In this document: in pieces, positions 22,313-32,747 of the stretch
How positions within the stretch are numbered: position 1 is the stretch's first letter
Layout: every line of letters begins with the position of its first letter
From: Macrostomum hystrix
Taxonomy: Eukaryota > Platyhelminthes > Macrostomidae
Length of the DNA: 64,000 nt
Direction of reading: 5' to 3'
Assembly (NCBI GenBank): GCA_950097015.1
Contig: CATNEN010000038.1
Span: 35,281,954 to 35,345,953, forward strand
Made by a program: the position numbers and the translations under genes
Notes under the pieces: generated by a model
Databases searched by the model: none
The model's input: the letters and a program-made list of their open reading frames with translations, nothing else
Told to the model about the DNA's origin: nothing

Positions 22313-22895
22313 TTAGTTTGAGGCTGGCATGCAGTGCACGGGTTTTGCAGCCAATCGGCATGCGGATGCAATGTGCCCTTGCTTTCCGAACTTGTTGCAG
22401 ACTGCCTGACTGAATCTGCAAGCGGTTCTCAGGTGACCTGATTTACCACACGAGAAACATGCGCCCTTTGAGGCTTGATTGGCGCCAGAAACGGAGTTAG
22501 CGCCGGCTTCTGAGTCTGGTTTTCGGACCGCCTTTGAAACGGCCGTCGTGAATTTGAAAGCTGCTTCCTTCCGATGCAGTAGGGGTACAGTGGTGATGGT
22601 TTTCTGGGGTTCGGTAGCGACGTGCACGGATTCTGATAGCTTCCTGAACGGAAGTTTCGAGCGTGAACTGGTCCTTGGCAAATAACTTTTGACGAAGAGA
22701 CTGGCTCTTCAAGCCGAAGATGAACAGTGAGAGAATAAAGTCGTTAGCAAAGTCACAGAACTCGCACTTATTTGCCTGGCATTTTAGACGCTCAAGGAAA
22801 GTCGAAATCAATTCAGCAGACTTTTGTGTCTTAAAATGCAGGACATTCCATACGTATTGCAGGAGTCTTTTTGGCTTGAGGTGCTCCAGGATCAT
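22313..22895 (-). pseudogene. Retrotransposon gag fragment with CCHC knuckles
   Basis: Two overlapping frames. The first has a gag capsid-like segment (ISTFLERLKCQANKCEFC). The second has [14 protein letters not shown], a C-x2-C-x4-H-x4-C zinc knuckle, followed by a second knuckle that has lost its first pair of Cys ([15 protein letters not shown]). A frameshift separates the two parts, so the copy is dead. Confidence 0.8.
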
Positions 22896-23257
22896 CTTTT
22901 CATTGCTTCCAAGGTGCAGTTGTTCGCGCTGATGCCAGTAGGCTTCATCGAAGTTTCAACTAGAGTAAGTCACAACTGTAATTGGGTTAGGAGCTTTGGT
23001 ACACCGGTATCGGGACTAATTCCTCTGATTCTGAAGCCAGGAGAATTAACTAAATAGACTAGTTAGTTCAGTTGATCCTCGTCGTCGTGTTATAAGTCTA
23101 AGACGTAGGAATTTCTAGTGTTGTGCGAAATCGTAGCAGCAATTATATTGATAAGCGCTTATATAACAATATATAACAGTCCGCAATCCAGGCAGCACAG
23201 CCCTTTTAACGATTCAATGAGTGCCTTGTCTTTGGTTAGCACGTTAAATTTAATAAC

Positions 23258-23590
23258 TGAAGGATGGCTGCGGGCAATGGCAAATCATTTCGTAACACTA
23301 GACCTGCAGCTAGTGAGAAAGCGATTCTTCCCATTTCGCTGACTCCTGAGCACACACGCACACAAATACCGTACGTTGGCACTCAAACACAGTTGAATAC
23401 ATCTATACCCCGACTTTCTCATCGTCAGGGAGTGTACACTCTCATTGTGCCTTGGATGTTGGTCCTCGGGGTCGTATGCCTTCAGTCCGCGGCTGCGCCT
23501 AAGAATAATGTGGCCTCGCCGCGAAATCGAGCTCAGGGACCTTGGTGCGAGAGGCAAACACGTTAACCGATCTGCCACCGCTCACCTGCT
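23258..23590 (-). repeat. SINE copy 3' of Ly6-type pseudogene E
   Basis: Minus-strand SINE with its head at 23575-23520 (GGCAGATCGGTTAACG) and tail at 23263. It sits in the same place, relative to the 3' flank of the Ly6-type gene (TCGCTACTACTAG...), as the copies 3' of B and C. Confidence 0.75.
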
Positions 23591-23913
23591 TCATAGCATT
23601 CGCTACTACTAGTTTTATCGGTTTCGCCAGGAAAGAAAATTATTTAACTTTAGTAATGCTTTTTAATTCGTTTTCGTATCTTACAAAATTTTTGCTATTA
23701 GCGGGGCTAAAGAGTAAAAATGGGCTTGAACTTGCGAGGCTTAAAAAAGAACCAATTTATTATTCAACAATGTTACATCTTATTCGCAATGATACTCTCT
23801 AAGTACTCGTACTATAGTATTTTCGTCAGTTTTTTAGGCATCACAGAACTATCGGATATATTGTTTAATAAAATTTAGCAACAAAGTAGTTAAATTATAA
23901 ATGCAACATTTGT

Positions 23914-23997
23914 TTACAGGCTGCATCTGCTGACAAACTGCTGCAGGATGGTCAGGACAACCGAAGCTATCAGAAGGAACTGAGCACCAGACACTTG
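23914..23997 (-). pseudogene. Ly6/uPAR-type gene fragment E (3' end of exon 3)
   Basis: Only the GPI-tail end of exon 3 remains, from CAAGTGTCTGGTGC to the TAA, matching B and C almost base for base (one Leu codon CTG is now CAG, Gln). The Cys-bearing start of exon 3 and the intron end are gone: the 32-bp minisatellite joins exon 3 directly at 23998. Exons 1 and 2 are absent, replaced on the far side by a LINE. It cannot encode the ectodomain. Confidence 0.85.
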
Positions 23998-24435
23998 ACT
24001 GCAAAGCTACTGGACTGAGAATCTTCAGGACTGCAAAGCTACTGGACTGAGATTCTTCAGGACTGCAAAGCTACTGGACCGAGATTCTTCAGGACTGCAA
24101 AGCTACTGGACTGAGATTATTCAGGACTGCAAAGCTACTGGACTGAGATTCTTCAGGACTGCAAAGCTACTGGACTGAGATTATTCAGGACTGCAAAGCT
24201 ACTGGACTGAGATTCTTCAGGACTGCAAAGCTACTGGACTGAGATTATTCAGGACTGCAAAGCTACTGGACTGAGATTATTCAGGACTGCAAAGCTACTG
24301 GACTGAGATTCTTCAGGACTGCAAAGCTACTGGACTGAGATTCTTCAGGACTGCAAAGCTACTGGACTGAGATTCTTCAGGACTGCAAAGCTACTGGACT
24401 GAGATTCTTCAGGACTGCAAAGCTACTGGACTGAG
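23998..24435 (-). repeat. 32-bp minisatellite next to fragment E
   Basis: About 14 copies, oriented as in minus-strand genes A and B. Several units share the variant GATTATTCAGG. Confidence 0.95.
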
Positions 24436-24464
24436 TGCCTAACTTTTCCAGTCTTTTGATCCTT

Positions 24465-24522
24465 GGACGTGCTGGACTCCGTAAGTCGCTGGAAAAAAAA
24501 TAGGATAAAGCCGCTAATGGTG
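24465..24522. repeat. Direct repeat, left copy, at LINE end
   Basis: Begins GGACGTGCTGGACTCCGTAA and ends AAAGCCGCTAATGG. The right copy is at 27325-27378, with one A fewer in the A run. Confidence 0.9.
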
Positions 24523-25335
24523 TGCTTGCTGTAACTTAAATAAAGCTTGAGTTCAGTTCTGTAGGGGGTGTGTATGGATAAATGTGTTATCGAGCGAATG
24601 AGCGAACTTTGAGAACTGTTGATATTGAGGGACGCAGCCGCTCCCTACAGTTTGAGTTAGTGTACGAGCGTCATCGGAAACAGTCAGCAATGGTATGATT
24701 TTGTGCCACAGACAACATTTGTGCGGACCACCCGGAGTGTGGTCCGGTGGGTCCTGTAGCGGCGCTGTCCGGGGGAAAGCGCTGGCAAGCATGATGTCCA
24801 GCCATTCGCCAGGATTCTCGGCCATCCTGTCTTTTGATCACTGAGAGCTTCGACATTTTGTCAAGGGTGAGCGCTTTTACTACGCGAGAGGTCCAGCAGA
24901 CTTTGCTTTCCTGGTTTCACGCTTAAAGTCGCAAATCGCATTCTGGTAGGCGGTCAGGTCAGCTGGTTCTTTGCTTTTTCGCGCAATCCGCTGGAGGGAT
25001 TTGGCCTTGCGCCAGAGGGTTCCAAGCTCTGGGTCCACCAGGGAGCGGATTTTTTGCCTTTGTAGGCATTGAGGGGGCAAGAGGTTTCGTGGGCCGTCAG
25101 GATGGTCGAACTGAGTAGATCAGCGAAATCGTCCACTTTGTGGCAGGTGCAGGAACGGCGGTTTCAAACTGGTTAGTCTGGCGCTTCACGGAGTTCGCTA
25201 AGGCCGTCCAGTCAGCTTCCGGGCGTTCCTTTTCCACAGAATGCCAGGCTTTGAATAGAAGCTTTGCAACCGGAAGCGAACGAAGCGATTTTCAGACAGA
25301 GATTCCTCTTCCTCTTTGGCCCTGGGAGGCAAGGG

Positions 25336-25870
25336 TCACGTCGAGGACTTCCGTCCACCGCCCATTGTCAAAGGTGGGTGTGCCACCCGTGTTGCAGAAC
25401 TCAATATTAGCGGTGCAGATGTAGGGAAGGAGATCCTCGCCTCTGCAGTTGGAATTGTAACACTGCCCCTGTGGGTGTGGTGGGCGTTAATATCGCAAGC
25501 CCCCAGCAGCTCAAAGTCACGGTCTGAGCAGTAGTCCACAAGGGATGTGAGACTGGGTAGAAACGCGGGACCGTCACCAGGAATGTAGATAGAGGCGATG
25601 ATGACGGTACCGTTCGAGAGAATTAGGTTTGTTTGGATGACACAGAGGTCTTTGACAAAGACGTCTGGTCTATGCCAAGCTTCGAGATCGTTAGTCGCGA
25701 ACACAGCAGCCCTGGGGTTTTGGGGCTTAAAAACAATCAAAACCAACAGGAATGTTCGGACCTTTCTTCGTCCAGGGCTCCTGGAGGAGGATGATGCCCA
25801 GATTTGCGAAGCCCACCACACGCAACAGGTTGGTCGAGGCCGCGATGCAGTGGTGCAGGTTTAGCTGCAG
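25336..25870 (-). pseudogene. LINE AP-endonuclease fragment
   Basis: The start is in one frame (FLQLNLHHCIAASTNLL, then ILLQEPWTKKG, the R1/jockey QEPW motif). After a frameshift near 25745 the second part reads RAAVFATNDLEAWHRPDVFV, IIASIYIPGD and LLGACDINAHHTHRGS, the D.NAHH motif of this endonuclease class. The C-terminal SDH motif was not seen. Confidence 0.75.
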
Positions 25871-26387
25871 GAAGCTCACCCCAGGAGGGGCGGTTCGTAC
25901 GGCTGCCTGCTGGCCGACGGCGAGCTGTTCAGGAGAGCTTCCTCATCCTAGTCGGTGGTGTGCCCGAGCTCCAATGGGCTCCTCCTGAATCGGATCCAGA
26001 GCCGAGGCCGGGTCTGCTACAGCAGCAGCGTCCGTATCCTCAGCCCGGTTTTCCGCCGGGGGCTCCGTTGTGACATTGGGCTGGGTGGTGCTGCGGTGGC
26101 GTCCTCCGTCGGAGTCCGGCAGCTGTCTGCTGCGCTGAGTCAGGCCAGGCAGATGGTGCTGCAGGCTGGTTTTTGGCCCTTACCATGTCCGCCTGCGGCT
26201 CTCGCCGCTTTGCCCCCGACAGGGACCGCGTCCTCGGAGTGGTCGTGACGGCCAGGAGTCTGTATTCCAGGGCGCTATGGCCTGGCAGAACTCTGGTTCC
26301 GCTTTTCCGGACGCGGCGGGTGAGTGGCGTCAGACTCGAAGCTGAAAATCTGGATTCGAGTGAGACCTGTACTGATGTAGGACATGT

Positions 26388-27156
26388 CTAGGCAGCAGAG
26401 CATCCAGCAGTTCGACAGTCCAAGAATGGCTGTGAAACCATCTCAAACATGCCTGGTGATGGTTTCATGAACACGATGCCATTTGAGGGCAGATCCTGAT
26501 GGATCGCCAGCAGCAGGCGGCGCAGCTCCTCAGCATTTGTGACGGCGCTACGAGCTGGAATCCAAACACGATGACTGGGTGTCTGGAAGCGCTCATTCTC
26601 CCTGTAGACTAACAGTTTGCCCATTTCCGTACCCCAATCGAGGGTTTTCAGCAGCTCGAGGAGTTGCTGACTGGACTGGTTGTCGGCAGGCTGGACAATG
26701 AGGGCTTGGTCCTGGATGTCGGTCTTTAGGACATGCAGCATAGTGCCACTCAGTGCCAGTTTGACCAGATTGGAATCCAATCTGCGCCAAATTTGGTCGA
26801 GCTGCCCTGTCGATAAGGGCGTCTCCTGACCTCGGATAACCAAGGCCGGCTGCCTCTTGGCCATTGCAGCGTAAGTGTGCTTTGGCCTCGTAGTTTGGCC
26901 AGCGCCTCCCACCACGGGCCCCCAGCAGTCGTCGGAGTTTCTAAATGACAGTGAGAGAGGAACCGGATGCCCTAGAAGCCTGGGCTGCACTTTCCGGCAC
27001 TTCCAGGTTTCCCGCACGGCGCAAGGAGTCCGCCTCCTTGTTGGGTGTCGGTTCCTCCGAGATATTCGCAGAGTTACCGGCCCCCTCCACAGAGGCGGCG
27101 GTTGGCGCGGAATTCGCAGCCAACCGTGCTTTCTGTTTGCGCCGCCGGAATTCCAA
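26388..27156 (-). pseudogene. LINE ORF1 fragment
   Basis: N-terminal basic part (MEFRRRKQKARLAANSAP) in one frame and the rest (MAKRQPALVIRGQETPLSTG ... VWIPARSAVTNAEELRRLLL) in another, with the frameshift near 26945. The position just 5' of the endonuclease supports ORF1. No zinc knuckle seen. Confidence 0.6.
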
Positions 27157-27324
27157 GTCTCTGAGCCCTTTCTCAGCCCTTTCTCAGTTTGCCCTTTGAT
27201 CCTGCCACTCTGGTGGCGGCGGGGCAGGATGATTTTGGGGCATCGATGGATCCGATGTTGCCCTGGCGTTAATCCTGAGGAGCTACGTCGCCAACCGGGG
27301 TCAGCTTTTTGGCATAGTCCTGGG

Positions 27325-27378
27325 ACGTGCTGGACTCCGTAAGTCGCTGGAAAAAAATAGGATAAAGCCGCTAATGGC
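27325..27378. repeat. Direct repeat, right copy, at LINE end
   Basis: Partner of 24465-24522, same orientation. It is too long for a normal LINE target duplication. Confidence 0.9.
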
Positions 27379-27789
27379 CGACAAAACTCACCGGACCTTC
27401 CAGCCCTGCGGCGCGGTGAGACCTTAGGTCAAAATTTTAGCTCAAACCTTAAGTCGAACCATTCACTCATGAGCCGAAGCATGAGTACACATTACGACCA
27501 GAGGCTCTGGATGGGTCGTCCAGCGCTCTTGCCCATTCAATCCGGCTGCCCTTAAACTTGAGCTGCTGGCACATCATGAAGACATTCAGTCCGTATATAA
27601 GTGCGTTGCTCCAAGTTTGATGGAAACTCCGTTTTTCTAAGCCGGCTGTTTCTTAAATTGTGTTCTTTTGGCTAGAATTTTTTAATATAAAATATGCTAA
27701 TCGGTTGTTGTTTCGACTATAGTTTTTACTTTTAGCATCCTTGTCCCCCCTTTTTCTTCATTCTATTCTTTCCTCCATGCTGCCACCAC

Positions 27790-27960
27790 AAGTGTTGTCT
27801 GTGGCATCAAATCATACCATTGCTGAACGTTTCGGATGACGCTCGTACACTCACTCCAACTGTCTGGAGCGGCTGCATCCCTCCAAATCTACAGTTCTTT
27901 AAGTTCGTTCATTCGTTTAAAGTGCAATATTCTACTGGACCCCTGCCTGCTCTCTCCTCC
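27790..27960 (+). repeat. LINE 3' UTR fragment, inverted
   Basis: Matches the reverse complement of about 24715-24560 (TTGTCTGTGGCA, TCATACCATTGCTGA, GATGACGCTCGTACACT) from the adjacent LINE. Confidence 0.75.
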
Positions 27961-28039
27961 CCTATCGCCGTCGTCACCACTCGGATTAACCATTGGCTGG
28001 CCTCGAAGCACAAGGAAAGGTGGATCAAGACCGCCATTA

Positions 28040-28240
28040 GTCGTAGAGAGAAGGCTTGAGGCTTGTCGTGCAATTACGCCCTTGAGGGCCAACCTCCAAG
28101 GCACAGTGCGAGGGTACACTGCCTGACGAATAAAATACACTGACTGCCAAATAATAATGTGGCCTCGCCGCGGAATCGAGCTCAGGGACCTTGGTGCGAG
28201 AGGCAAACACTTTAACCGCTCTACCACCACTCACCTGCTT
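28040..28240 (-). repeat. SINE copy 3' of gene B
   Basis: Minus-strand SINE with head GGTGGTAGAGCGGTTAAAG and B-box-like GAGCTCGATTCC. It is shortened in the middle. It lies at the same distance from the Ly6-type 3' flank as the copies next to C and E. Confidence 0.75.
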
Positions 28241-28656
28241 CATAGGGTTCGCTACTACGAGCGTAGTTATCGGTTTCGCCAGGAAAATAATTATGAGCCG
28301 TATTTAACTTTAGCAACGCTTTAATCCTTAGCTCGTGAAATCTATTCGTATTTGTCCATTTCAATTGTATTTGCCGGTACACTCACACGTTGGAAAAATT
28401 AGTGTTTGCCTTACTAAGTTTTTTATTGCACACAAAAGACTATTACTATTGCGGGGCTGTAGACTAAAAAATAGGCTTATATTTGCTAGACATACAAAAA
28501 AACATTTTTTTTCAAAAGTATTTTATCTTATTCGCGATTATACTCCATAAGCACTGTAGTGTTTTAGTCATTCTTTTTAGGCTGCACAGAACACGCGGAT
28601 AAATTGTTTAATAAATCGAAGCCCGGAAACTAGAAAATCATCCATGGGAAATTGCA

Positions 28657-30317
28657 TTATGGGCTCCAGCTGCTGACAAACTGCTGCAGGATGGTCAGGA
28701 CAACCGAAGCTATCAGAAGGAACAGAGCACCAGACACTTGATGGCCGGTGTTGCACAGGTCAGATTGGCAGCATGAAAAGATACCCTCTATCTTGTTGCA
28801 GTTACGAACAGCGCCCCGATCGACAGATCGTATCTTATACTTTTTCTGTTTGTTAAATTGTTAAAAAATTGATTCTATTCAGAGGTTGCATCGGAAAGAT
28901 ATAGGGATTAGAAATCATATTCATTTGGTGGCAGACTCAAGTCTATGTGCACGGCCTCCAAAAGATTCCAGCACAGGGACCTTGGTATGGGAGGCAAACG
29001 TGCGAACAAATCTCTCCCTCAGCCGCAGATAATGAGAAGTTTAGTTTGATATTTAAACCACAAGCAAAAAAAGTTTGTATTTTTTTAAATCCTAATGACA
29101 GGACTGCGAAGCTACTTAACCGAGATTCTTCGGGACTGCAAAGCTACTGGACTGAGATTCTTCAGGACTGCAAAGCTACTAGAATGAGATTCTTCAGGAC
29201 TGCAAAGCTATGGACTGAGATTCTTCAGGACTGCAAAGCTATGGACTGAGATTCTTCAGGACTGCAAAGCTATGGACTGAGATTCTTCAGGACTGCAAAG
29301 CTATGGACTGAGATTCTTCAGGACTGCAAAGCTATGGACTGAGATTCTTCAGGACTGCAAAGCTATGGACTGAGATTCTTCAGGACTGCAAAGCTATGGA
29401 CTGAGATTCTTCAGGACTGCAAAGCTACTGGACTAAGATTCTTCAGGACTGCAAAGCTACTGGACTGAGATTCTTCAGGACTGCAAAGCTACAGAACTGA
29501 GATTCTTCAGGACTGCAAACTTACTGGACTGAGATTCTTCAGGACTGCAAACTTACTGGACTGAGATTCTTCAGGACTGCAAAGCTATGAACTGAGATTC
29601 TTCAGGACTGCAAAGCTATGAACTGAGATTCTTCAGGACTGCAAAGCTACTGGACTAAGATTCTTCAGGACTGCAAAGCTACTGGACTGAGATTCTTTAG
29701 AGATTCTTCAGGACTGCAAAGCTACAGAACTGAGATTCTTCAGGACTGCGGATCTACTGGACTGAGATTCTTCAGGACTGCGGATCTGCTGGACTGAGAT
29801 TCTTCAGGACTGCAAAGCTACTGGAATAAGATGATTAAGGACTGCAAAGCTACTGGAATAAGATGATTAAGGACTGCAAAGCTACTGGAATAAGATGATT
29901 AAGGACTGCAAAGCTACTGGAATAAGATGATTAAGGACTGCAAAGCTACTGGAATAAGATGATTAAGGACTACAGATTAAGCTATGGACTCAGATTCTTT
30001 AGGACTACGAAGCTACTGGACTGAGATTGCGCTTTTGTCCACTGCAGCACATGTTTTTAGGTTCGTGATACATGACTCACAAAGCAGTAAAGTCCTTCCA
30101 TTGTTTTGGTTTTTTCGTCCACACTATTGCAATCTTGGCAGGAATAGCACTTGACGGCGTTGGTTCCAGCGATGCAAACTAAAATGTTGAATTTCGTGCT
30201 AGCAAGCATAAATTATGAAAGCTTAATTTCAAAATTGAAAATAGAAAAATAATGATAACGACTTGACTAACTTGCAGACAGTATTCCGATCCACAGTATT
30301 GAACGAAGTTTCAACAT
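28657..30317 (-). CDS. Ly6/uPAR-type GPI-anchored protein B, three exons
   Basis: Exons are 30317-30272 (donor GCAA|GTTAGT), 30178-30081 (acceptor ACATTTTAG, donor TTT|GTGAGT) and 28845-28657 (acceptor AACAAACAG), giving 110 residues. The signal peptide is MLKLRSILWIGILSA plus ICIAGTNA. The mature domain begins VKCYSCQDC and continues through GLYCF; exon 3 adds VRNCNKIEG, FSCCQSDLCN and the tail GALFLLIASVVL. Eight mature Cys have the CC....CN ending of the Ly6/uPAR fold, and the C-terminal hydrophobic run suggests GPI attachment. It is arranged head to head with gene C, sharing an upstream region of about 250 bp beyond each gene's own flank. Intron 2 carries a minisatellite of about 0.9 kb. 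The 3' side keeps the flank and SINE seen next to C and E. Confidence 0.87.
29098..30027 (-). repeat. 32-bp minisatellite in intron 2 of gene B
   Basis: About 29 units. Several variants form local runs: 30-bp units lacking CT (GCTATGGACTGAG, 29209-29420) and five copies of GGAATAAGATGATTAAGG (29820-29970). Confidence 0.96.
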
Positions 30318-30823
30318 TTTTTAGCTTCCAGTAAGGCTTGAAGAATGGTTGACGAAATCTGCCTTGCCTTTACAAAACTTAGCGGTTACCAGAATGACTG
30401 ATGAACTGATGAAATATTGCCTTGGCTTGATGCCAAATTCAAGGCAAGAAACGGCAGCAAGTTCTAAAAGCTGAATGCCATTAAGCAGAAACTTTAGTTT
30501 TGGAGTGGGTGTACGAGGGTCATCTTAAAGGCAAGCGTATGATTTTGTGCCACAGACAACTTGTGATGTGGCAGCCTTTCAGCCTTGGAGAATATATTTC
30601 CTCATCGTTGGTTTGGTCCATTTGAGCCGATTGCAGTACAGTGAGATTTTTAACTTTTTTACTTAAAACGCTCGAGTAGTCTTAAATTCGAATAAGTAGC
30701 AGTCTTGCCCATAGAAATCTCTCAGTACTTCAGTCGGCTCAAATGGACCGGATCTCCAATGTTAAACTTGCTGTTGCCTTGAATTTTGCATCAAGCCAAA
30801 GCAATATTTCATCAGTTCATCAG
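30318..30823. promoter_or_regulatory. Shared divergent upstream region of genes B and C
   Basis: From 30317 upwards (minus) lies B's 5' flank; from 30640 to 30823 (plus) lies the distal part of C's 5' flank, matching the D flank at 43575-43795 (ACTTAAAACGCTCGAGTAG, GCAGTCTTGCCCATAGAAAT, TTTCATCAGTTCATCAG). Both halves contain CGGCTCAAATGGACC, at 30612-30627 inverted and 30731-30745 direct. Core promoter elements were not identified. C's flank is interrupted at 30824 by a Crypton-type insertion. Confidence 0.55.
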
Positions 30824-30962
30824 GACTTCATTCTTATTTTGAGCCAGCGTGCGGGAATGAAGGCAGTTGTGCAGGAATGAAATAATCTATGGCCAAATAT
30901 CCACAGTTTTACACATGGACATCGTGCAGGAATGACACTCTCCGTTCCTGCACGCAAACAAT

Positions 30963-31951
30963 TTATTTATATGCATTTGATTTATTTTTAACCCCCTCTC
31001 TCTTTCCTCCCTCCACGAGGGCGATCGATAAATTGATCAAACACAGAGCTCGCACGCTCATTGGCTGAGGGAAAATAACATTGATGCATTTGCGAAAACA
31101 TCCTAGGGACAGCGCGATGTACGTTGCACGACCGGCGAGAGACTCGGTCAGCTGGCTGCTCATCTTGGCAAGAATGCTGTCTCTTCGTGGAGCTCAGTGA
31201 CTATAGTGGGTCGAACACAGTGCGCTGTATAGCTTCTCGACAGCCCGGCACTGGAAGATATCCGCTTAAGCATTGGTCCAAGCGTACTGATTCGATTGCC
31301 TGTTTCGTATACCACAGGCCATTCGAGCCAACCAGCTGCTTCGGTCGCAGAAAAAAGTCCGAACCGTTCCATCCAGGCACTGCTTCGATCTTCCGCAAAC
31401 ACACGCGAAAGGCTTCAACGGGACACGATTTCTGATCGGACCCGGCCACCATGATTGCTTGCTTTGGGTCGTCGCTCTGCCTCAAATCCGTTGATCCATG
31501 GACAGTTTTACTGGTTCCAACTTGAAGCACGATGGCCACTCGTCCCTCAGCCAGACGCTTCTCAGAAAACGACTTTGCAGTCAGTCCTCTGAGCCGTTCG
31601 CGGCCCCGGTTACCGAAATAATATAGAATGCTGAAATACACTTCATCCTGAAGTTTGGTTGGACTGCTCCGATCGAAGTAGGTGTTAAGTTTAGACAGGT
31701 CGTCCAATTTCAATGGCCGAGAAATGATTGATTCTTCCTCCAAGACGCAGGAATTCGTTACAGGCATGTTTCAATGTCAGATTGGCCGAATGGAATTGCG
31801 GCAGAGAGAGAATGTCCAAAGAGCGAAGCCTCATAAAGTGCCGATAAAGTCCGGCACGCATTCCCAACATTGTGTTGGGTGAATAGGATGGGCCGTCAGG
31901 CTTCTTCAGAGCGGCGTAATGCTCGCTTACGCTCGGCTTCCTCTTGGTCAT
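30963..31951 (-). pseudogene. Crypton-like tyrosine recombinase, frameshifted
   Basis: Three frames follow each other. The first has MTKRKPSVSEHYAALKK and NTMLGMRAGLYRHFMRL; the second has SIISRPLKLDDLSKLNTYF, YFGNRGRERLRGL and DFFLRPKQLVG; the third has LGPMLKRISSSAGL and SYTAHCVRPTIVTELHEE. These match the DUF3504/Crypton family, also domesticated in vertebrate ZMYM and QRICH proteins, including the first catalytic Arg (RGRE) and the H-x-x-R box (HCVR). Frameshifts lie near 31740 and 31275, so the copy is inactive unless these are sequence errors. Confidence 0.8.
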
Positions 31952-32176
31952 TACGGATGCGATATCTCATCTTGATAAGATGTAACTAACGTGTCAGGAT
32001 AGGAAAGCACGTTTTTTTTACTTTTAACGATTACCGCTTTTTCCCAGTTGAACTGATTTGGATGCTGTTTTTTGCAGTCTAACTGAGCGTGCATCTAACG
32101 CGCCATCTAAAGTAGTAAGCCAACGTAATACAATGCAACGCACGAGTGCCATAGACCAGTTAAGCACAAAAAATCG

Positions 32177-32458
32177 ATGTATGAATCCTACATTCGAGTT
32201 TTAATTTACGACGCGTCTTCTGGCGAGCGAATCGGGTTAATACAGATGTCACAAAGATACGTCGTTGGCGCCTCCTCAACAGAAGTTCATGAGCGCACTG
32301 AACGAGAGGGCATCATGCAGGCTTTGTTAGATGATATTGCTTATCTTAGCGCTGGAGAACTCGAATACATGCTCTGTGGCGATACCACAGAAGGTGATCT
32401 TCTAAAGGAATTGGATCTTTTACAGTTACACAACACGTCAGATAAACATTATAAATAA
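32177..32458 (+). CDS. Hypothetical 93-residue protein inside the Crypton insert
   Basis: Complete frame from ATG to TAA on the strand opposite the recombinase. It is acidic (EGIMQALLDDIAYLSAGELE, TTEGDLLKELDLL), with a plausible beta-rich start (YIRVLIYDASSGERIGLIQM). No Cys framework, signal peptide or membrane segment. Reasonable codon use suggests it may be real; it could be a cargo gene of the transposon. No family recognised. Confidence 0.35.
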   Translation: MYESYIRVLIYDASSGERIGLIQMSQRYVVGASSTEVHERTEREGIMQALLDDIAYLSAGELEYMLCGDTTEGDLLKELDLLQLHNTSDKHYK

Positions 32459-32673
32459 ACATTATTGAAGATCTCCGTTTTGAGCGGAGGCCATTTGGTA
32501 TACCCCTAAAAATCCCTTCAAAATGATACAATGAATTAACCTTATATGTCGGCGTGAAATAAAAAAGCACAAAAATCCATTTATTTTTAACCCCCTCTCT
32601 TTTTCCTCCCTCCGCACTTTATTCTTAATATGAATTTTGTCTATGGTTAGAATAGCTCTAAAAAAAATGAAAT

Positions 32674-32747
32674 TCATGAACGCTTACTCGTGCGTCTATG
32701 GCCAAAGCACTCGTGCTTTTCCCATTGACGCACTCGTAAGCGTTCAA
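32674..32747. repeat. Hairpin at the right end of the Crypton insert
   Basis: Arms GAACGCTTACTCGTGCGTC and GACGCACTCGTAAGCGTTC pair except for a central four-base block, around a loop that itself contains GCACTCGTGC. Confidence 0.75.

Larger units (their letters stand above)
19514..22985 (-). mobile_element. Degenerate Ty3/gypsy-type LTR retrotransposon
   Basis: On the minus strand, in the usual order, come gag (22895-22497), nucleocapsid zinc knuckles (about 22505-22330), reverse transcriptase (21861-21571), RNase H (21449-21147) and integrase (20538-19953). The pol order RT-RH-IN identifies the Ty3/gypsy group. Frames are broken many times and no complete protein remains. Long terminal repeats could not be recognised: 19000-19500 and 22990-23250 show no shared sequence. 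Segments are rearranged, with a plus-oriented piece of gag (20627-20777) between RNase H and integrase and a duplicated nucleocapsid piece at 21110-21152. Confidence 0.85.
24440..27380 (-). mobile_element. R1/jockey-type LINE, internally deleted
   Basis: Minus-strand non-LTR retrotransposon. ORF1 lies at 27156-26388 in two frames, the AP-endonuclease of ORF2 at about 25870-25336, a linker segment at 25080-24880 and a 3' untranslated region at 24830-24465. The reverse transcriptase domain is missing between linker and 3' end, so this copy is dead. A 54-bp sequence occurs at both ends (24465-24522 and 27325-27378) in the same orientation. Its 3' UTR is also found inverted at 27790-27960 and, in part, upstream of gene B. 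Confidence 0.75.

Noticed and set aside
25752-26391. Plus-strand ORFs of 70-97 codons
   Set aside because: Shadows of the minus-strand LINE; no domain features and no splice support.
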